Below are positions 1 through 9,166 of a DNA stretch of 64,000 bases, one piece after another (position 1 is the first letter of the stretch; each line of letters opens with the position of its first letter). Source of the DNA: Desmonostoc geniculatum HA4340-LM1 (GTDB taxonomy: Bacteria; Cyanobacteriota; Cyanobacteriia; Cyanobacteriales; Nostocaceae); the NCBI GenBank assembly GCA_019359545.1, contig JAHHHB010000018.1, positions 24,616 to 88,615 on the forward strand, in the 5' to 3' direction. Made by a program: the position numbers and the translations under genes. A model generated the notes under the pieces. That model saw only the letters and a list, made by a program, of their open reading frames with translations. It was not told where the DNA came from and did no database searches.

Positions 1-112
1 TGTCGTTTTTCCACCTCTAAAGAGACGGGGCTACCAAACTCCCGAATCTTTCTCGTGTAGTATTTTTTTTGTGTTTGTGTTTGCATAATATCCACCTGAT
101 TACAATAACCAA

Positions 113-2818
113 TTACTGAGGATAAGACCGGACTAAAAACTTCTCTGCCTCAGCTTTATTTTTAATCACTCCATCTAAAGTTGCAGCCAGTAAATCATCT
201 AACATTTGTCGATACTGCGCCCCCGGTTTATAACCTAATTTCTTTAAGTCATTACCATTTAAAATTGGCGAAATGTTAGCCAAGACTGTCAAATAATACC
301 ATATCTGCCGCCTGATTACTTGCTGGCTTTGTAGGGCGATTAAAATTAACATTGGTAAGTCGTATTGCCGTAGAAATTGAACTATTTTACTGGGGCGTTG
401 ACAGCCAGGTAAAGTTTCTAAAACTTCAGCTTGAGCCTTGGCTAAGTTTTGTAACCGTTTAATACCATCCTCTTGCAATTGCAAATTTTTTGCCACTTTT
501 GCCCGATTCTGTGGTTCTAGGTGGGCGATTAACACTTCTAAACGCATTTCCCAGTGAATCAGGGTTTGTTGGGGATCAAATCGCCGCAAACAGCGTTCTA
601 GCAAGCGTAATTGTCGCAGTAGTTCTACATCTAGCTTCAGGCTAGGATGAATGCATTGCAATGCCCCTAAGTTATCGAGTAACTGTAAAGCCGATTTCCA
701 ATAGAAGGCTTCTAGGATGTGCTTTAATTCCGTTTTCAGTCTTGTTTGCAAAGCTGGAGTTTTGCTATTCTCTTGGGCAGTGCGATCGTAAACGCCACTG
801 TTGATGGCATAGCGGATAAACTCTTGTGTTTGCGGTTCAATCTCAAAGTCAAAGCGCACTGCAAAGCGCACGCCGCGATAAATGCGGGTGGGATCTTCGA
901 TAAAGCTATTGGCGTGTAAAACCCGAATTTGTTTAGCTTGTAAATCGAGTAAACCACCAAAGAAATCAAGTAATTCGCCAGCACGGGGGGAAGTCAGCCG
1001 CAAAGCTAGGGCGTTGATAGTAAAATCTCGACGATACAAATCTTGACGAATAGAACTCGCTTCAACTTCCGGATTCGCTGCTGGGTAAGGATAAAATTCT
1101 GTCCTAGCGGTAGCAATATCCACCCATAGAGAATCTAATTCTGGGTCTTTGTGCCACAGCAAAGCCGCAGTTTGAAAAGCTCCGTGAATTTCTAAACGAG
1201 CCTTAGGGTAAAGTTGTTGGAGTGCTTTTGCTAATTCCACACCAGCGCCAACATCTGCTGATTTGTGAAAGCCATCAACTACAAGGTCAATATCTTTAAT
1301 CATCAAGTTGCCTACTGCACCCGCTAACAGCAAGTCCCGCACCGCGCCCCCGACAAGATAAAGATGCCAGCCCCGTTTTTCTGCTTCTTGGGATGCTGTA
1401 GTCAGCAATTGCCATAACTGAGGAGCAAAAGAAGATGACACAGAAAGATTAAGACGCTCTGAAGCAAACAGTAAACCAGTCTCGGCGTCTCCGTGCCCCC
1501 GTGTCGCCGCGCCCTCTTCATGTAATTCCCGCAACACATCAGTACGTGTGACAATACCAACTAATAGCCCATTTTCTAATACTGGTAAGCGCCCGATATC
1601 ATATGTCACCATTAGCGCCTCAATTTGCGGCAGTGTCGTATCTGGTGTAATGGTTTTCAGATTCGTGGTCATGTAGCCTTTGGCTGGCGCATGACTAAAC
1701 CCGTGGTGGAAGGCGATATCGAGATCCCGCCGTGAAATAATACCTACCAATTGCCCTTGGGCATTGACTACAGATAAACCAGAGTGTCCATAGCGCAATA
1801 AAATGCGCTGGGCTTCGGCAATTGTGGTTTCAGGCAAAATAGTGCGGACAGGAGAGGACATCAAGTCCCTGGCAGTGGGGGGATGGGGAATTTGCGCTTT
1901 GAAGCCCTTAAGGAGTTGTTGTAATATTGCCTGTGAATCTACTCCTCTTAAGTTCAGCGATGCAGCTTGGGAATGACCGCCACCGCCGAAGAGTTGGAAT
2001 AATAGATTGAGATTTGTTTTGGGAATTTGCGATCGCCCAATTACTGTTAACCTTGAATCACCTTCACTCAAAGGATACTCATTAGCCAACAGTATGGCAT
2101 CAATTTCGGTTAATTCCACGAGTTCTGAAGCTAGACTCGATAAACCAGGCACAAAATTATCTGTCTTTAAAGTTACCCAAGCTACTGTATATCCGCGTAA
2201 ACAGAGATATTCTAAATTTTCCAGCGCTTTAGTTAATAGCTGCTGCAATTGCAGAGACAATCCAGGATCGCGGTATGTAGAAATTACTGATAAACTAGCA
2301 CCTTGTTGCATCAACCAAGCCAAAGCTAAAGCATCCCGTGGTGTGGACTGGTCAAAAGTTAACGACCCCGTGTCAACATGAATACCCAAAGCCATGACTG
2401 TGGCTTCGGCAGAAGTCAGGGAAATTTGCTGTTGTTGCAATTGCTCCACAATTAAAGTTGTGGTGGCTCCTACTGAAGAAATATGCGATCGCGTGGCCGG
2501 AATATCTGATTCTTGTCCTAAGTGATGGTCATAAACTATAATTTCTCTTATATTCGGTAAATCTAACCACTCGGCAGCTTTACCCAGGCGATCGCGCTGT
2601 TGCGTATCCACCACAGTCAAAGAGCGAATTTTTTCTGGAATCACCGAACGACGCTCAATCAGCGGATATTCATCCCGATGCAACGCTAAAAAATCGCGTA
2701 CAGGAGGATGAGAGCCGCCGCTGAGTACAATCTTGCTGCCAGGTAGTAAGCGCGTTAGTCCTACCCCTGCTCCTAGTGCGTCAAAATCAGCTGTTGTGTG
2801 GCAAAGAATTAAATCCAT
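113..2818 (-). CDS. DHH/CBS-domain tRNA nucleotidyltransferase (poly(A) polymerase family)
   Basis: A 901-residue multidomain protein. The N-terminal third is a DHH phosphoesterase: DFDALGAG near residue 12, DHH near residue 97 and [10 protein letters not shown] near residue 277 (DHHA1). Two CBS domains follow (about 318-435). The C-terminal half is a class II CCA-adding enzyme/poly(A) polymerase head with [13 protein letters not shown], the metal-binding DIDLVVDG and the [10 protein letters not shown] motif. The expected role is addition or repair of the tRNA 3' CCA end; the DHH part suggests an extra nuclease or nucleotide-phosphatase activity, and CBS pairs often bind adenylates. Cyanobacteria commonly carry this long fusion. 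The ATG at 2818 sits directly before the DHH domain. No key residue appears to be missing. Function is inferred from family membership. Confidence 0.9.
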   Translation of the reverse strand: MDLILCHTTADFDALGAGVGLTRLLPGSKIVLSGGSHPPVRDFLALHRDEYPLIERRSVIPEKIRSLTVVDTQQRDRLGKAAEWLDLPNIREIIVYDHHLGQESDIPATRSHISSVGATTTLIVEQLQQQQISLTSAEATVMALGIHVDTGSLTFDQSTPRDALALAWLMQQGASLSVISTYRDPGLSLQLQQLLTKALENLEYLCLRGYTVAWVTLKTDNFVPGLSSLASELVELTEIDAILLANEYPLSEGDSRLTVIGRSQIPKTNLNLLFQLFGGGGHSQAASLNLRGVDSQAILQQLLKGFKAQIPHPPTARDLMSSPVRTILPETTIAEAQRILLRYGHSGLSVVNAQGQLVGIISRRDLDIAFHHGFSHAPAKGYMTTNLKTITPDTTLPQIEALMVTYDIGRLPVLENGLLVGIVTRTDVLRELHEEGAATRGHGDAETGLLFASERLNLSVSSSFAPQLWQLLTTASQEAEKRGWHLYLVGGAVRDLLLAGAVGNLMIKDIDLVVDGFHKSADVGAGVELAKALQQLYPKARLEIHGAFQTAALLWHKDPELDSLWVDIATARTEFYPYPAANPEVEASSIRQDLYRRDFTINALALRLTSPRAGELLDFFGGLLDLQAKQIRVLHANSFIEDPTRIYRGVRFAVRFDFEIEPQTQEFIRYAINSGVYDRTAQENSKTPALQTRLKTELKHILEAFYWKSALQLLDNLGALQCIHPSLKLDVELLRQLRLLERCLRRFDPQQTLIHWEMRLEVLIAHLEPQNRAKVAKNLQLQEDGIKRLQNLAKAQAEVLETLPGCQRPSKIVQFLRQYDLPMLILIALQSQQVIRRQIWYYLTVLANISPILNGNDLKKLGYKPGAQYRQMLDDLLAATLDGVIKNKAEAEKFLVRSYPQ

Positions 2819-3209
2819 ACTTCATTAGCCATTAGAAAAGACTCAAAGTTGCCCCACCCCTAACCGGTAGAGCAGCATAGGATGAATTTTTGGGCAGTAA
2901 GGATGACTCATACCCAACCAATAACGACTCTAAATCGCTCTTGAAAAAGGAGTCGGCAACGAATCGCCAATTTCATAAGTTTTTTCTGGTAAAATACTTC
3001 TGGTTTCCTTCACCCACATTGGTGTCTGATAAGCCTCTGTCCAGTAGCATAGCGACTATTGGTAAGCGACTCCGTTGCACAGCATGAAAGTAAGTTGGCA
3101 CATCTTGATTAATACAAATTACCAATTGGTTTGTCCGACAGCACGAATAAGCCAGTATGTCATCCAGGATAGTAAAATTTGTAGGGTACAAGGTAAGAAA
3201 TCCATAGTC
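2819..3209. other. Intergenic stretch, no recognisable gene
   Basis: About 390 bases between the tRNA nucleotidyltransferase start and the transposon remnant. Short open frames exist on both strands, but none has a convincing ribosome binding site or a family motif. The right part may belong to the decayed transposon body that ends at 3350. Confidence 0.4.
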
Positions 3210-3350
3210 TGCGGAGGGGCGTCTCGTGGACTTAAAACAAAGCTCAGCAGAGCCGGAGGCGCTCCGCCTCTGGTCAATGTCCAACGGAATACCGGGAGTC
3301 GCTGAGAAGCCCACACTGTACTGCTTGCAGTCAGTGTGGGAGTATGTCAC
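3210..3350 (+). mobile_element. Right-end remnant of an IS200/IS605-type (TnpB) element
   Basis: The segment ends with a stem (CCCACACTG at 3310, CAGTGTGGG at 3332) followed by AGTATGTCAC. I associate the layout GCTGAGAAGCCCACACT, hairpin, GTGTGGGAGTATGTCAC with right ends of cyanobacterial TnpB elements, where the sequence also forms the 3' end of the omega RNA. A GC-rich palindrome (GGAGGCGCTCCGCCTC) lies upstream. No intact tnpB reading frame is present, so this is a solo end or remnant. It stops 27 bases before the psbZ start codon, so it probably lies in the psbZ leader. The assignment is from remembered family features. Confidence 0.5.
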
Positions 3351-3377
3351 TATTTAGCTGTATTGGGAGAAGTAAAA

Positions 3378-3566
3378 ATGACCATAATATTCCAATTTGC
3401 TTTGATTGGCCTAGTTCTGTTGTCTTTTGTTCTAGTTGTCGGTGTTCCCGTTGCTTACGCCACTCCCCAAAATTGGGTTGAATCTAAAAAACTGCTCTGG
3501 CTTGGTTCTGGTGTCTGGATTGCTTTGGTACTTTTAGTTGGTTTGTTAAACTTTTTTGTCGTCTAG
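3378..3566 (+). CDS. psbZ: Photosystem II protein PsbZ (Ycf9)
   Basis: A 62-residue protein with two transmembrane helices (about 3-24 and 38-60) joined by a loop containing [19 protein letters not shown], the PsbZ signature. PsbZ is a thylakoid subunit at the photosystem II periphery that stabilises core-antenna contacts. The length matches the family. The start was moved from an in-frame codon 42 bases upstream to the ATG at 3378, which gives the canonical MTIIFQ N-terminus; GGGAGAAG precedes it. The leader contains the end of a TnpB-type element, which is unusual for a photosystem gene. ribH lies downstream on the same strand. Confidence 0.95.
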   Translation: MTIIFQFALIGLVLLSFVLVVGVPVAYATPQNWVESKKLLWLGSGVWIALVLLVGLLNFFVV

Positions 3567-3752
3567 GCAACGGCTTCGCTCTGGCGCAGACACTTAATAT
3601 AAAAATTAGAGGGGCAGAAGAGCCAAGGCCAAAGGTTAAGGAAAAAAAGAGATTTTTTCCTGTTTCCTTCCTTTTCACCGTGCTTTCCTGCTCCTCTAAA
3701 TTTAACTAAGAAATGTATATTGGCCAGAAGTATAGTTGATTAAGAGGCAGTC

Positions 3753-4331
3753 ATGGCAGTTTTTGAGGGAACTTTTACTCAAACGGAACCTTTGCGTTTT
3801 GCAGTGGTGATTGGTCGATTTAACGATCTGGTTACCGGAAAGCTGCTAGAGGGATGTCAAGATTGCTTGAAACGCCACGGTGTAGACCCCAATCCCCACG
3901 GTAATCAGGTAGACTACGTGTGGGTCCCCGGAAGTTTTGAAGTGCCTTTAGTAGCTCGCCAATTAGCACTTTCCCATCGTTATGATGCTGTAATTTGTCT
4001 TGGTGCAGTCATTCGAGGACAAACACCCCATTTCGATTACGTATCCGCCGAAGTTTCTAAAGGTATTGCCGCCGCTAGCTTTCAAACTGGGGTGCCAGTC
4101 ATTTTTGGAATTTTGACAGTAGACACTATGCAGCAAGCCTTAGAACGGGCAGGCATCAAAGGTAATCATGGTTGGGATTACGCCCTGAACGCGCTAGAAA
4201 TGGCTAGTCTGATGCGGCAACTGCGTTCTAACTTGGCAGAACCATATTCTCGTAATAGCCAGTCTTTGCCACCTTCTTTTCCAAATGCCAGCGTCGGGAA
4301 TTTAACAATAGAGTCAGAAGAACTAAGTTAG
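3753..4331 (+). CDS. ribH: 6,7-dimethyl-8-ribityllumazine synthase
   Basis: A 192-residue protein catalysing the penultimate riboflavin step: condensation of 5-amino-6-ribitylaminouracil with 3,4-dihydroxy-2-butanone 4-phosphate to lumazine. Visible motifs are [17 protein letters not shown] near the N-terminus, [16 protein letters not shown], the substrate-binding [16 protein letters not shown] with the catalytic His, and [16 protein letters not shown]. The core is the usual length (about 155 residues). A C-terminal tail of some 30 polar residues (ending ESEELS) extends beyond it, as in other cyanobacterial versions. The enzyme normally forms a hollow icosahedral or pentameric assembly in the cytosol. 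The ATG at 3753 follows AAGAGGCAGTC. Confidence 0.95.
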   Translation: MAVFEGTFTQTEPLRFAVVIGRFNDLVTGKLLEGCQDCLKRHGVDPNPHGNQVDYVWVPGSFEVPLVARQLALSHRYDAVICLGAVIRGQTPHFDYVSAEVSKGIAAASFQTGVPVIFGILTVDTMQQALERAGIKGNHGWDYALNALEMASLMRQLRSNLAEPYSRNSQSLPPSFPNASVGNLTIESEELS

Positions 4332-4413
4332 TGCGTCATTGGTCATTAGTCATCTGTCCTTTACAAATAACTAATGCCCAATGCCCAATGTTCAAAAATT
4401 AAAATTTAAGGGG

Positions 4414-4445
4414 TTGACAATTCAAAATAAATCTGAGATATTAAT
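4414..4445 (+). promoter_or_regulatory. Probable promoter of tRNA-Gly
   Basis: TTGACA at 4414-4419 is followed about 17-19 bases later by an AT-rich GATATTAAT block at 4437-4445, about 20 bases before the mature tRNA start. The spacing fits a sigma-70-type promoter. Confidence 0.5.
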
Positions 4446-4461
4446 ATTAGATTGATGAATT

Positions 4462-4533
4462 GCGGGTATAGCTCAGTGGTAGAGCGTCACCTTGCCAAGG
4501 TGAATGTCGCGCGTTCGAATCGCGTTACCCGCT
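4462..4533 (+). tRNA. tRNA-Gly (GCC)
   Basis: A 72-base cloverleaf. The acceptor stem GCGGGTA pairs with TACCCGC, with discriminator T. The D-arm region is TAGCTCAGTGGTAGAG, the anticodon loop TTGCCAA gives anticodon GCC, and the T arm contains GTTCGAAT. CCA is not encoded. A hairpin plus T-run follows directly, so the gene is probably transcribed alone. Confidence 0.97.
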
Positions 4534-4537
4534 TCCC

Positions 4538-4575
4538 AAAAAAAGTTTTAGAGCCAAAAACTCTAAGACTTTTTT
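4538..4575 (+). terminator. Rho-independent terminator after tRNA-Gly
   Basis: AGTTTTAGAG pairs with CTCTAAGACT across a CCAAAAA loop, flanked by an A-run and a TTTTTT tail. It could act in both directions. Confidence 0.75.
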
Positions 4576-5530
4576 AATTGCCAGCTTGTTAGCACACAAG
4601 CCTACTGTCTCATCCGTGAGAACAACGTGAGATACAGCTTACTTGACCATTGTGGTATGCCTGGATAAAAACGAAACCTGCCTCGACTAACGTTGACCTG
4701 CGGTTGATAAGGGTGTGACGAAAGTTGAGTTTTTGCCCATCTCCGTGGTACTGTAGTAGTAGTCCAAACCGCTAGTTGGCAGACGAGAGTAGCCCTGGTA
4801 AGCGAACTTGTCAAAGCGGAAAATAAAAAAGCTAAAGGCCACACTGAAGCTCGCAGGTGAATACTGTAGTCTCCCGCAAAACAGAGCTTCTAAGTCAATA
4901 GCTATTCGCCTATAGAAAGTAGGTGACTGCCGTGGTCTAGGCTTGACCTAGTAAACGTCTGTTGACGAGAGACACTATGTAAGACCAACCTGTATTTCTG
5001 CAAGTAAAAAATGGCGAGCGAAACCAGAACCATACACGTTACCAAAAGCAAGTGTATGTACTTCAGGGAAAGAGTCACACGCACTGATGAGTGTTTTCGC
5101 AATTCCCACTCTGGAAACGCTTGTCAATTGCAAAGAGTAAAAATTGGGAACGATCCCGATCTAACCTTGATAACTGCATACTAATATATAGTGACCCGAA
5201 AGAAAATAAGGGTTTGTTATTAGGGCGTAGTTTATCAGCGTAGCCTTCGCAAACGATTTGTTTTAGGAGTGGTCGCTACGTAGGCTTAAAATTGTACCAA
5301 GTGTGTCAGCACAATGAATGCCCACAAATGCAACCACATTACCTTTGAAGCTACAGATGGAGAGAAGGAAATTTTTAAACAAGATTGCCAGCTACGGGGA
5401 AAAACCTCAAACAGATAATCCTCTATTTATACGGCAATTACGCTACTTAGAGTCGGCCGCATCTACTGTTTGCAATTATGGCAATGTTTGCTTCGCCTGC
5501 CTACTTGTATAAAGTATAAAGAGAGAAGCC
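4576..5530. other. Long gene-free stretch downstream of tRNA-Gly
   Basis: Nearly 1 kb between the tRNA terminator and the next gene. The longest open frames (80 aa and 66 aa on minus, 64 aa on plus) have no recognisable motif and no convincing start signals. Base composition is less AT-rich than in typical spacers here. I looked for hallmarks of RNase P RNA, tmRNA, 6S RNA and group II intron domain V and did not find them. It could be a decayed gene, an unrecognised RNA, or a remnant of an element inserted next to the tRNA. Confidence 0.4.
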
Positions 5531-5550
5531 CCCAAGGTAAAAACCTTGGG
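5531..5550 (+). promoter_or_regulatory. Hairpin overlapping the presumed start codon
   Basis: CCCAAGGT, loop AAAA, ACCTTGGG: an 8-bp perfect stem. It covers the only upstream in-frame start (TTG 5546) of the zinc-ribbon protein. It may be a weak terminator or attenuator, or may mask initiation. Confidence 0.4.
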
Positions 5551-6007
5551 ATTTATTCCCGTTGTTTATGAAAAACACGCTCAAGTTATTAGAACGCTTG
5601 TGCAATCTCAAAAACCCGAAAAAATAGACTTTAATACTGAGTACCCCTGCCCCTGTCGTCGCCGGGGTCAGCTAATTCCGATTACGTTGACAGAAGCATT
5701 TGGTTGCGATCGCTGTCAGCAAATCTTTGTAGTAGAAGATAATGGTCATGTCCTAGAACAGCTTTCTACCACCTATCCTTACAAGCGAGCTTGGCGGTGG
5801 ATGGGAAATAGTTGGCATGTTGTCCATCCTCGTTTGGGAGAAAGCTATCTGCCCATAGCACTTGGCATTATTTTCGTGCTAGTGATTATATGGCTGCCAT
5901 TAGCACTGCGATTGGCAAATAGTTCCAGCATTATTGCTTGGGCAATGGTGGCGGTGCTGTTGGCCATCCTGCCTGCGCTAATGGTCTGGCTTACCTACAG
6001 ACGTTAA
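5546..6007 (+). CDS. Conserved zinc-ribbon/two-helix membrane protein, function unknown
   Basis: A protein of about 153 residues. The N-terminal half has two cysteine pairs, CPC near residue 35 and CDRC near residue 56, suggesting a small zinc ribbon. The C-terminal third has two hydrophobic helices (about 100-121 and 127-149) before a final TYRR. I do not recognise a named function. It ends four bases before the ProA-like gene and is probably co-transcribed with it. The start is uncertain: the only upstream in-frame candidate is TTG at 5546, which lies inside a perfect hairpin (CCCAAGGT/ACCTTGGG, 5531-5550). GTG at 5600 is the alternative and would remove 18 residues. Confidence 0.7.
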   Translation: MGFIPVVYEKHAQVIRTLVQSQKPEKIDFNTEYPCPCRRRGQLIPITLTEAFGCDRCQQIFVVEDNGHVLEQLSTTYPYKRAWRWMGNSWHVVHPRLGESYLPIALGIIFVLVIIWLPLALRLANSSSIIAWAMVAVLLAILPALMVWLTYRR

Positions 6008-6011
6008 TTCA

Positions 6012-7277
6012 ATGACTGTTGAAGTTTTGGACGATCACCCCGAACCCATTAGTAGTGCCCAACGAGCGTATCAAGCTTCCCTAAAATTGGGGATCACAAA
6101 GGGAGCAGACAGGAGTCGCGCGGTATTGGCGATGGCACAGGCGCTTGAGCGCTCATTTGACGACATTCTAGAAGCCAACACCTTGGATTTAGAAGCCAGT
6201 CGGGAAATGGCAGTGCCAGAATTGATATTAGACTGGCTGAAGCTGACTCCCACAAGGCTAGAGACGACCGTAGATATTTTACAACGGTTGGGGGAATTAT
6301 CAGATCCGCTGCGGCGCGTCAGGAATGCTGATTACCAATTGGAAGATTCCCAGAGTTACTCCCAGTTAATGCCCTTAGGAGTGATTGGATTTATTTATGA
6401 AGCATTTCCTGATTTAGCAGCGATCGCAGCGGGTTTTTGTATCAAAACTGGCAATAGTATAATTCTCAAAGGTAGTGCTGAAGCCAGCCATTCTAACGCG
6501 GCCATTGCTTCAGTAATGCAAATTGCACTGGCGGAAGTTGGTTTACCACTAGGCTGTCTAGAACTGATCGCAGAGGAACACGGTGCTTCGATTCGGGATT
6601 TAGTCACCCAAGACGAGTACGTGAATTTAGTGATTCCCTACGGACGCTCTAGCTTGATCCAGCAGGTAGTACGACAGTCAACTTGCCCAGTCTTAAAGTC
6701 AGCAATGGGTAATTGTTACCTCTACTGGTCGCTAAATGCCAGTTTAGAAATGGTGCGCTGGATGATTATTGATAGCCATCAGAGCGAACCAGATCCAGTC
6801 AATGCCATTGAAAAAGTGCTAATTCATCGTCAAGCCTTGCCATCATCCCTAGCAGTTCTGTGGAACAGCTTAATGGAAAAAGGCTTTGAAATTAAAGGCG
6901 ATGCAGAACTAGTAGAAGCCTTTCCCCAGTTGCATTTGGTGAAAGAAGGTGAATGGGGAAACCCTTATTTAACTAGGACAGTGGCTTTTAAATTGGTGGA
7001 TAGCTTAGAAGCTGCGATCGCCTGGATTAATCAACACAGCAGTGGTCATGCCGACTGCATCGTTACTGAATCCTACCAGGAAAGTCGGCAGTTTGCCTTA
7101 GGAGTTAACAGTGCTTCCACCTACATCAACAGTTCCCCGCGTTTTTCTCGTAACCCCTCGCGGGGAGATTCAGTATTTCTCGGCATGTCTAACCAAAAAG
7201 GTCATCGTCGGGGATTTATCAGCCTGGAAACCTTGACTACCGTTAAGCACATTGTTCAGGGAAATGGCAGGTTTTAA
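6012..7277 (+). CDS. ProA-like (gamma-glutamyl phosphate reductase family) protein lacking the catalytic Cys
   Basis: A 421-residue aldehyde-dehydrogenase-superfamily protein that aligns by eye with glutamate-5-semialdehyde dehydrogenase over its whole length. It has MPLGVIGFIYEAFPDLAAIA at 120-139, ILKGSAEASHSN at 151-162, a VNLVIPYGRSSLI block and a C-terminal SLETLTTVKHI block. True ProA makes glutamate semialdehyde for proline synthesis, using a cysteine in a C-N-A-x-E motif. Here that motif reads EPDPVNAIEKVLIH (260-273), so the cysteine is replaced by Val263. The usual VNASTRF-DGG-FGLGAEIGIS block is also altered (VNSASTYINSSPRFSRNPS). It is therefore probably a divergent paralogue with another substrate or a non-catalytic role. 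It starts four bases after the zinc-ribbon gene. Confidence 0.8.
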   Translation: MTVEVLDDHPEPISSAQRAYQASLKLGITKGADRSRAVLAMAQALERSFDDILEANTLDLEASREMAVPELILDWLKLTPTRLETTVDILQRLGELSDPLRRVRNADYQLEDSQSYSQLMPLGVIGFIYEAFPDLAAIAAGFCIKTGNSIILKGSAEASHSNAAIASVMQIALAEVGLPLGCLELIAEEHGASIRDLVTQDEYVNLVIPYGRSSLIQQVVRQSTCPVLKSAMGNCYLYWSLNASLEMVRWMIIDSHQSEPDPVNAIEKVLIHRQALPSSLAVLWNSLMEKGFEIKGDAELVEAFPQLHLVKEGEWGNPYLTRTVAFKLVDSLEAAIAWINQHSSGHADCIVTESYQESRQFALGVNSASTYINSSPRFSRNPSRGDSVFLGMSNQKGHRRGFISLETLTTVKHIVQGNGRF

Positions 7278-7320
7278 GAATTGGGATTAGGTATTGGGGA
7301 CTGGGGACTAGGAAATGAAT

Positions 7321-7382
7321 TCTACCCAGTACCCAATCCCCAATACCCAGTCCCCAATACCCAGTCCCCAATACCCAGTCCA
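7321..7382. repeat. Short tandem repeat tract
   Basis: Several imperfect copies of a CCCAGTCCCCAATA unit follow a complementary GGGGACTGGGG tract at 7295-7310, so the region can fold into a long imperfect hairpin. No unique spacers separate the units, so it is not a CRISPR array. It may act as the transcript end of the ProA-like gene. Confidence 0.6.
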
Positions 7383-7391
7383 AATCCTAAA

Positions 7392-7432
7392 CTTAACATA
7401 ATCTTAATTTCTGCTTGATCCTGGGTTGCTAA
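7392..7432 (+). promoter_or_regulatory. Probable Pho box upstream of phoD
   Basis: CTTAACAT at 7392, CTTAATTT at 7403 and CTTGATCC at 7414 are 8-base repeats with an 11-base period (3-base spacers). A weaker fourth unit, GTTGCTAA, is at 7425. This matches the known layout of cyanobacterial PhoB/SphR sites (direct repeats resembling CTTAACCT). The site ends about 120 bases before phoD. Phosphate-starvation control is inferred. Confidence 0.6.
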
Positions 7433-7552
7433 TTTTCTCGTGTTTGGTTGGGCAGCAAGTGGGATAAAAGTCAAATCAAGTTATTGCTTGCACTTTTGGC
7501 ACCTGAACCCCTGAAGTTTGCCAACCGTATCTAGATCTGGGTAAAGGTAAAT

Positions 7553-9124
7553 ATGGAAATTCTGGATTGTGAGCGCCTGCTAGCAAATCGGTGCAGACGG
7601 CGGAGTTTTTTGCTGGGTGCAGGATTCTTGACGGGGTTAACAGTAGCTAGCCAATGGCATCCTGTATCGGCCAATTCTCGGTTTTCTGGCTATCCGTTCA
7701 GTCTGGGTGTGGCTTCTGGCGATCCTTTACCGGATGGTGTTGTCATCTGGACAAGGCTGGCTCCCAATCCACTCTCTGGAGGTGGAATGCCATTGGTAAA
7801 TGTCCCAGTGCGGTGGCAGGTTGCCCTTGATGAAAACATGAGACAGGTGGTGCGTCGAGGAACAGTGCTAGCTACACCAGAGTTAGCGCACTCAGTACAC
7901 GTTGATGTCCGTGGACTAGACCCTAACCTTTGGTACTGGTATCAATTTCAAGCGGGTAGAGAAGTTAGCCCCATTGGGCGGACTCGCACAGCACCAGCAT
8001 TTTATGGCTCTATCTCACAACTAAACTTTGCTTTTGTTTCTTGCCAAGACTGGCAAAATGGCTACTATACGGCTTATCGGCATTTGGCTGAGGAAAATCT
8101 CGACCTTGTGGTTCATTTAGGTGATTACATCTACGAATACGGACCACAACCTGGTGGGCCACGCCAGCATAATAGTCCGGAAATCATCACTCTTGCCGAC
8201 TACCGGAATCGCCACGCCTTGTATAAAACAGACCCAAATCTCCAAGCTGCTCATGGTGCTTTTCCCTGGATTTTCACTTGGGACGACCATGAAGTTGATA
8301 ACAACTATGCCAATTTAATTCCTGAAGATAACCAAACCCAAGAGGCTTTTAAGAAACGGCGAGCCAATGCTTACCAGGCTTACTACGAACATATGCCTCT
8401 GCGTAGGTCTTCCCTACCTAACAAAGGAAATTTGCTACTTTATCGGCGATTCACTTTCGGTAATTTAGTTGAGTTCAATGTCTTGGATACGAGGCAGTAT
8501 CGCACCGACCAACCTTGTGACGATGGACTTAAGCCTCGTTGTCCCCAAGCTTTTGCTACCAATGCTACGGTGACTGGTTCAGAACAAGAGCAGTGGTTAT
8601 TAAAAGGGTTAGACCAATCGCGATCGCGTTGGAATGCGATCGCTCAACAAACCATGTTGGCCGAGTACAATTTTAATAGTAATCCTGGCGTAGGTGTGTT
8701 CAATGTAGATCAGTGGGACGGCTACGTAGCTGCACGTAATCGGCTGTTGAGTTTTCTTAACCAGCGCCAACCCTCTAATCCAGTGGTAATTACCGGAGAC
8801 ATCCACTCTAGTTGGGTACACGACCTAAAGCTTGATTTTAATAACCCAAAATCAGCAACAGTAGGCACTGAGTTCGTAGGAACCTCCATTACCTCTGACT
8901 TTCCCACCGCATTTATCGCTCCAGTTCAAGCTTCCCTACGTAATAATCCCCATACTAAATTCTTTGACGGTGCCTTCCGGGGATACGTTCGGTGTAAACT
9001 TACCCCACAAACTTGGCAAAGTGACTACCGAGTTGTATCCAGCATCGTTGATTTGAATGCCACCGTCAAAACCCTAGCTTCCTTTGTAGTCCAAAACGGA
9101 CAACCAGGAGCGTATCGAAGTTAA
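7553..9124 (+). CDS. phoD: Tat-exported alkaline phosphatase PhoD
   Basis: A 523-residue PhoD-family phosphodiesterase/phosphomonoesterase. The N-terminus has a twin-arginine signal (CRRRSFLLGAGFLTGLTVAS, residues 14-33), indicating folded export to the periplasm. Next come an N-terminal beta domain (FSLGVASGDPLPDGVVIWTR) and the metallophosphatase core: FAFVSCQDW, DLVVHLGDYIYEYG, FTWDDHEVDNN and VVITGDIHSSWVHD, which carry the Ca/Fe ligands. The length is typical. Family members release phosphate from organic phosphates during phosphate limitation. The upstream Pho-box-like repeats support this. Confidence 0.93.
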   Translation: MEILDCERLLANRCRRRSFLLGAGFLTGLTVASQWHPVSANSRFSGYPFSLGVASGDPLPDGVVIWTRLAPNPLSGGGMPLVNVPVRWQVALDENMRQVVRRGTVLATPELAHSVHVDVRGLDPNLWYWYQFQAGREVSPIGRTRTAPAFYGSISQLNFAFVSCQDWQNGYYTAYRHLAEENLDLVVHLGDYIYEYGPQPGGPRQHNSPEIITLADYRNRHALYKTDPNLQAAHGAFPWIFTWDDHEVDNNYANLIPEDNQTQEAFKKRRANAYQAYYEHMPLRRSSLPNKGNLLLYRRFTFGNLVEFNVLDTRQYRTDQPCDDGLKPRCPQAFATNATVTGSEQEQWLLKGLDQSRSRWNAIAQQTMLAEYNFNSNPGVGVFNVDQWDGYVAARNRLLSFLNQRQPSNPVVITGDIHSSWVHDLKLDFNNPKSATVGTEFVGTSITSDFPTAFIAPVQASLRNNPHTKFFDGAFRGYVRCKLTPQTWQSDYRVVSSIVDLNATVKTLASFVVQNGQPGAYRS

Positions 9125-9166
9125 CAAAGCAGAATTCAGGAATCAGAATTGGTGAAAACTCCACAC

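Noticed and set aside
3119..3350. Minus-strand ORFs over the psbZ upstream region
   Set aside because: They read through the transposon-end hairpin and a GC-rich palindrome; no family match and no start signals.
4576..5530. RNase P RNA, tmRNA, 6S RNA or group II intron
   Set aside because: None of the conserved core sequences I know for these RNAs was found on either strand.
7321..7382. Tandem CCCAGTCCCCAATA units as a CRISPR array
   Set aside because: Units are directly adjacent and imperfect, with no unique spacers and no cas genes; it is a short tandem repeat.
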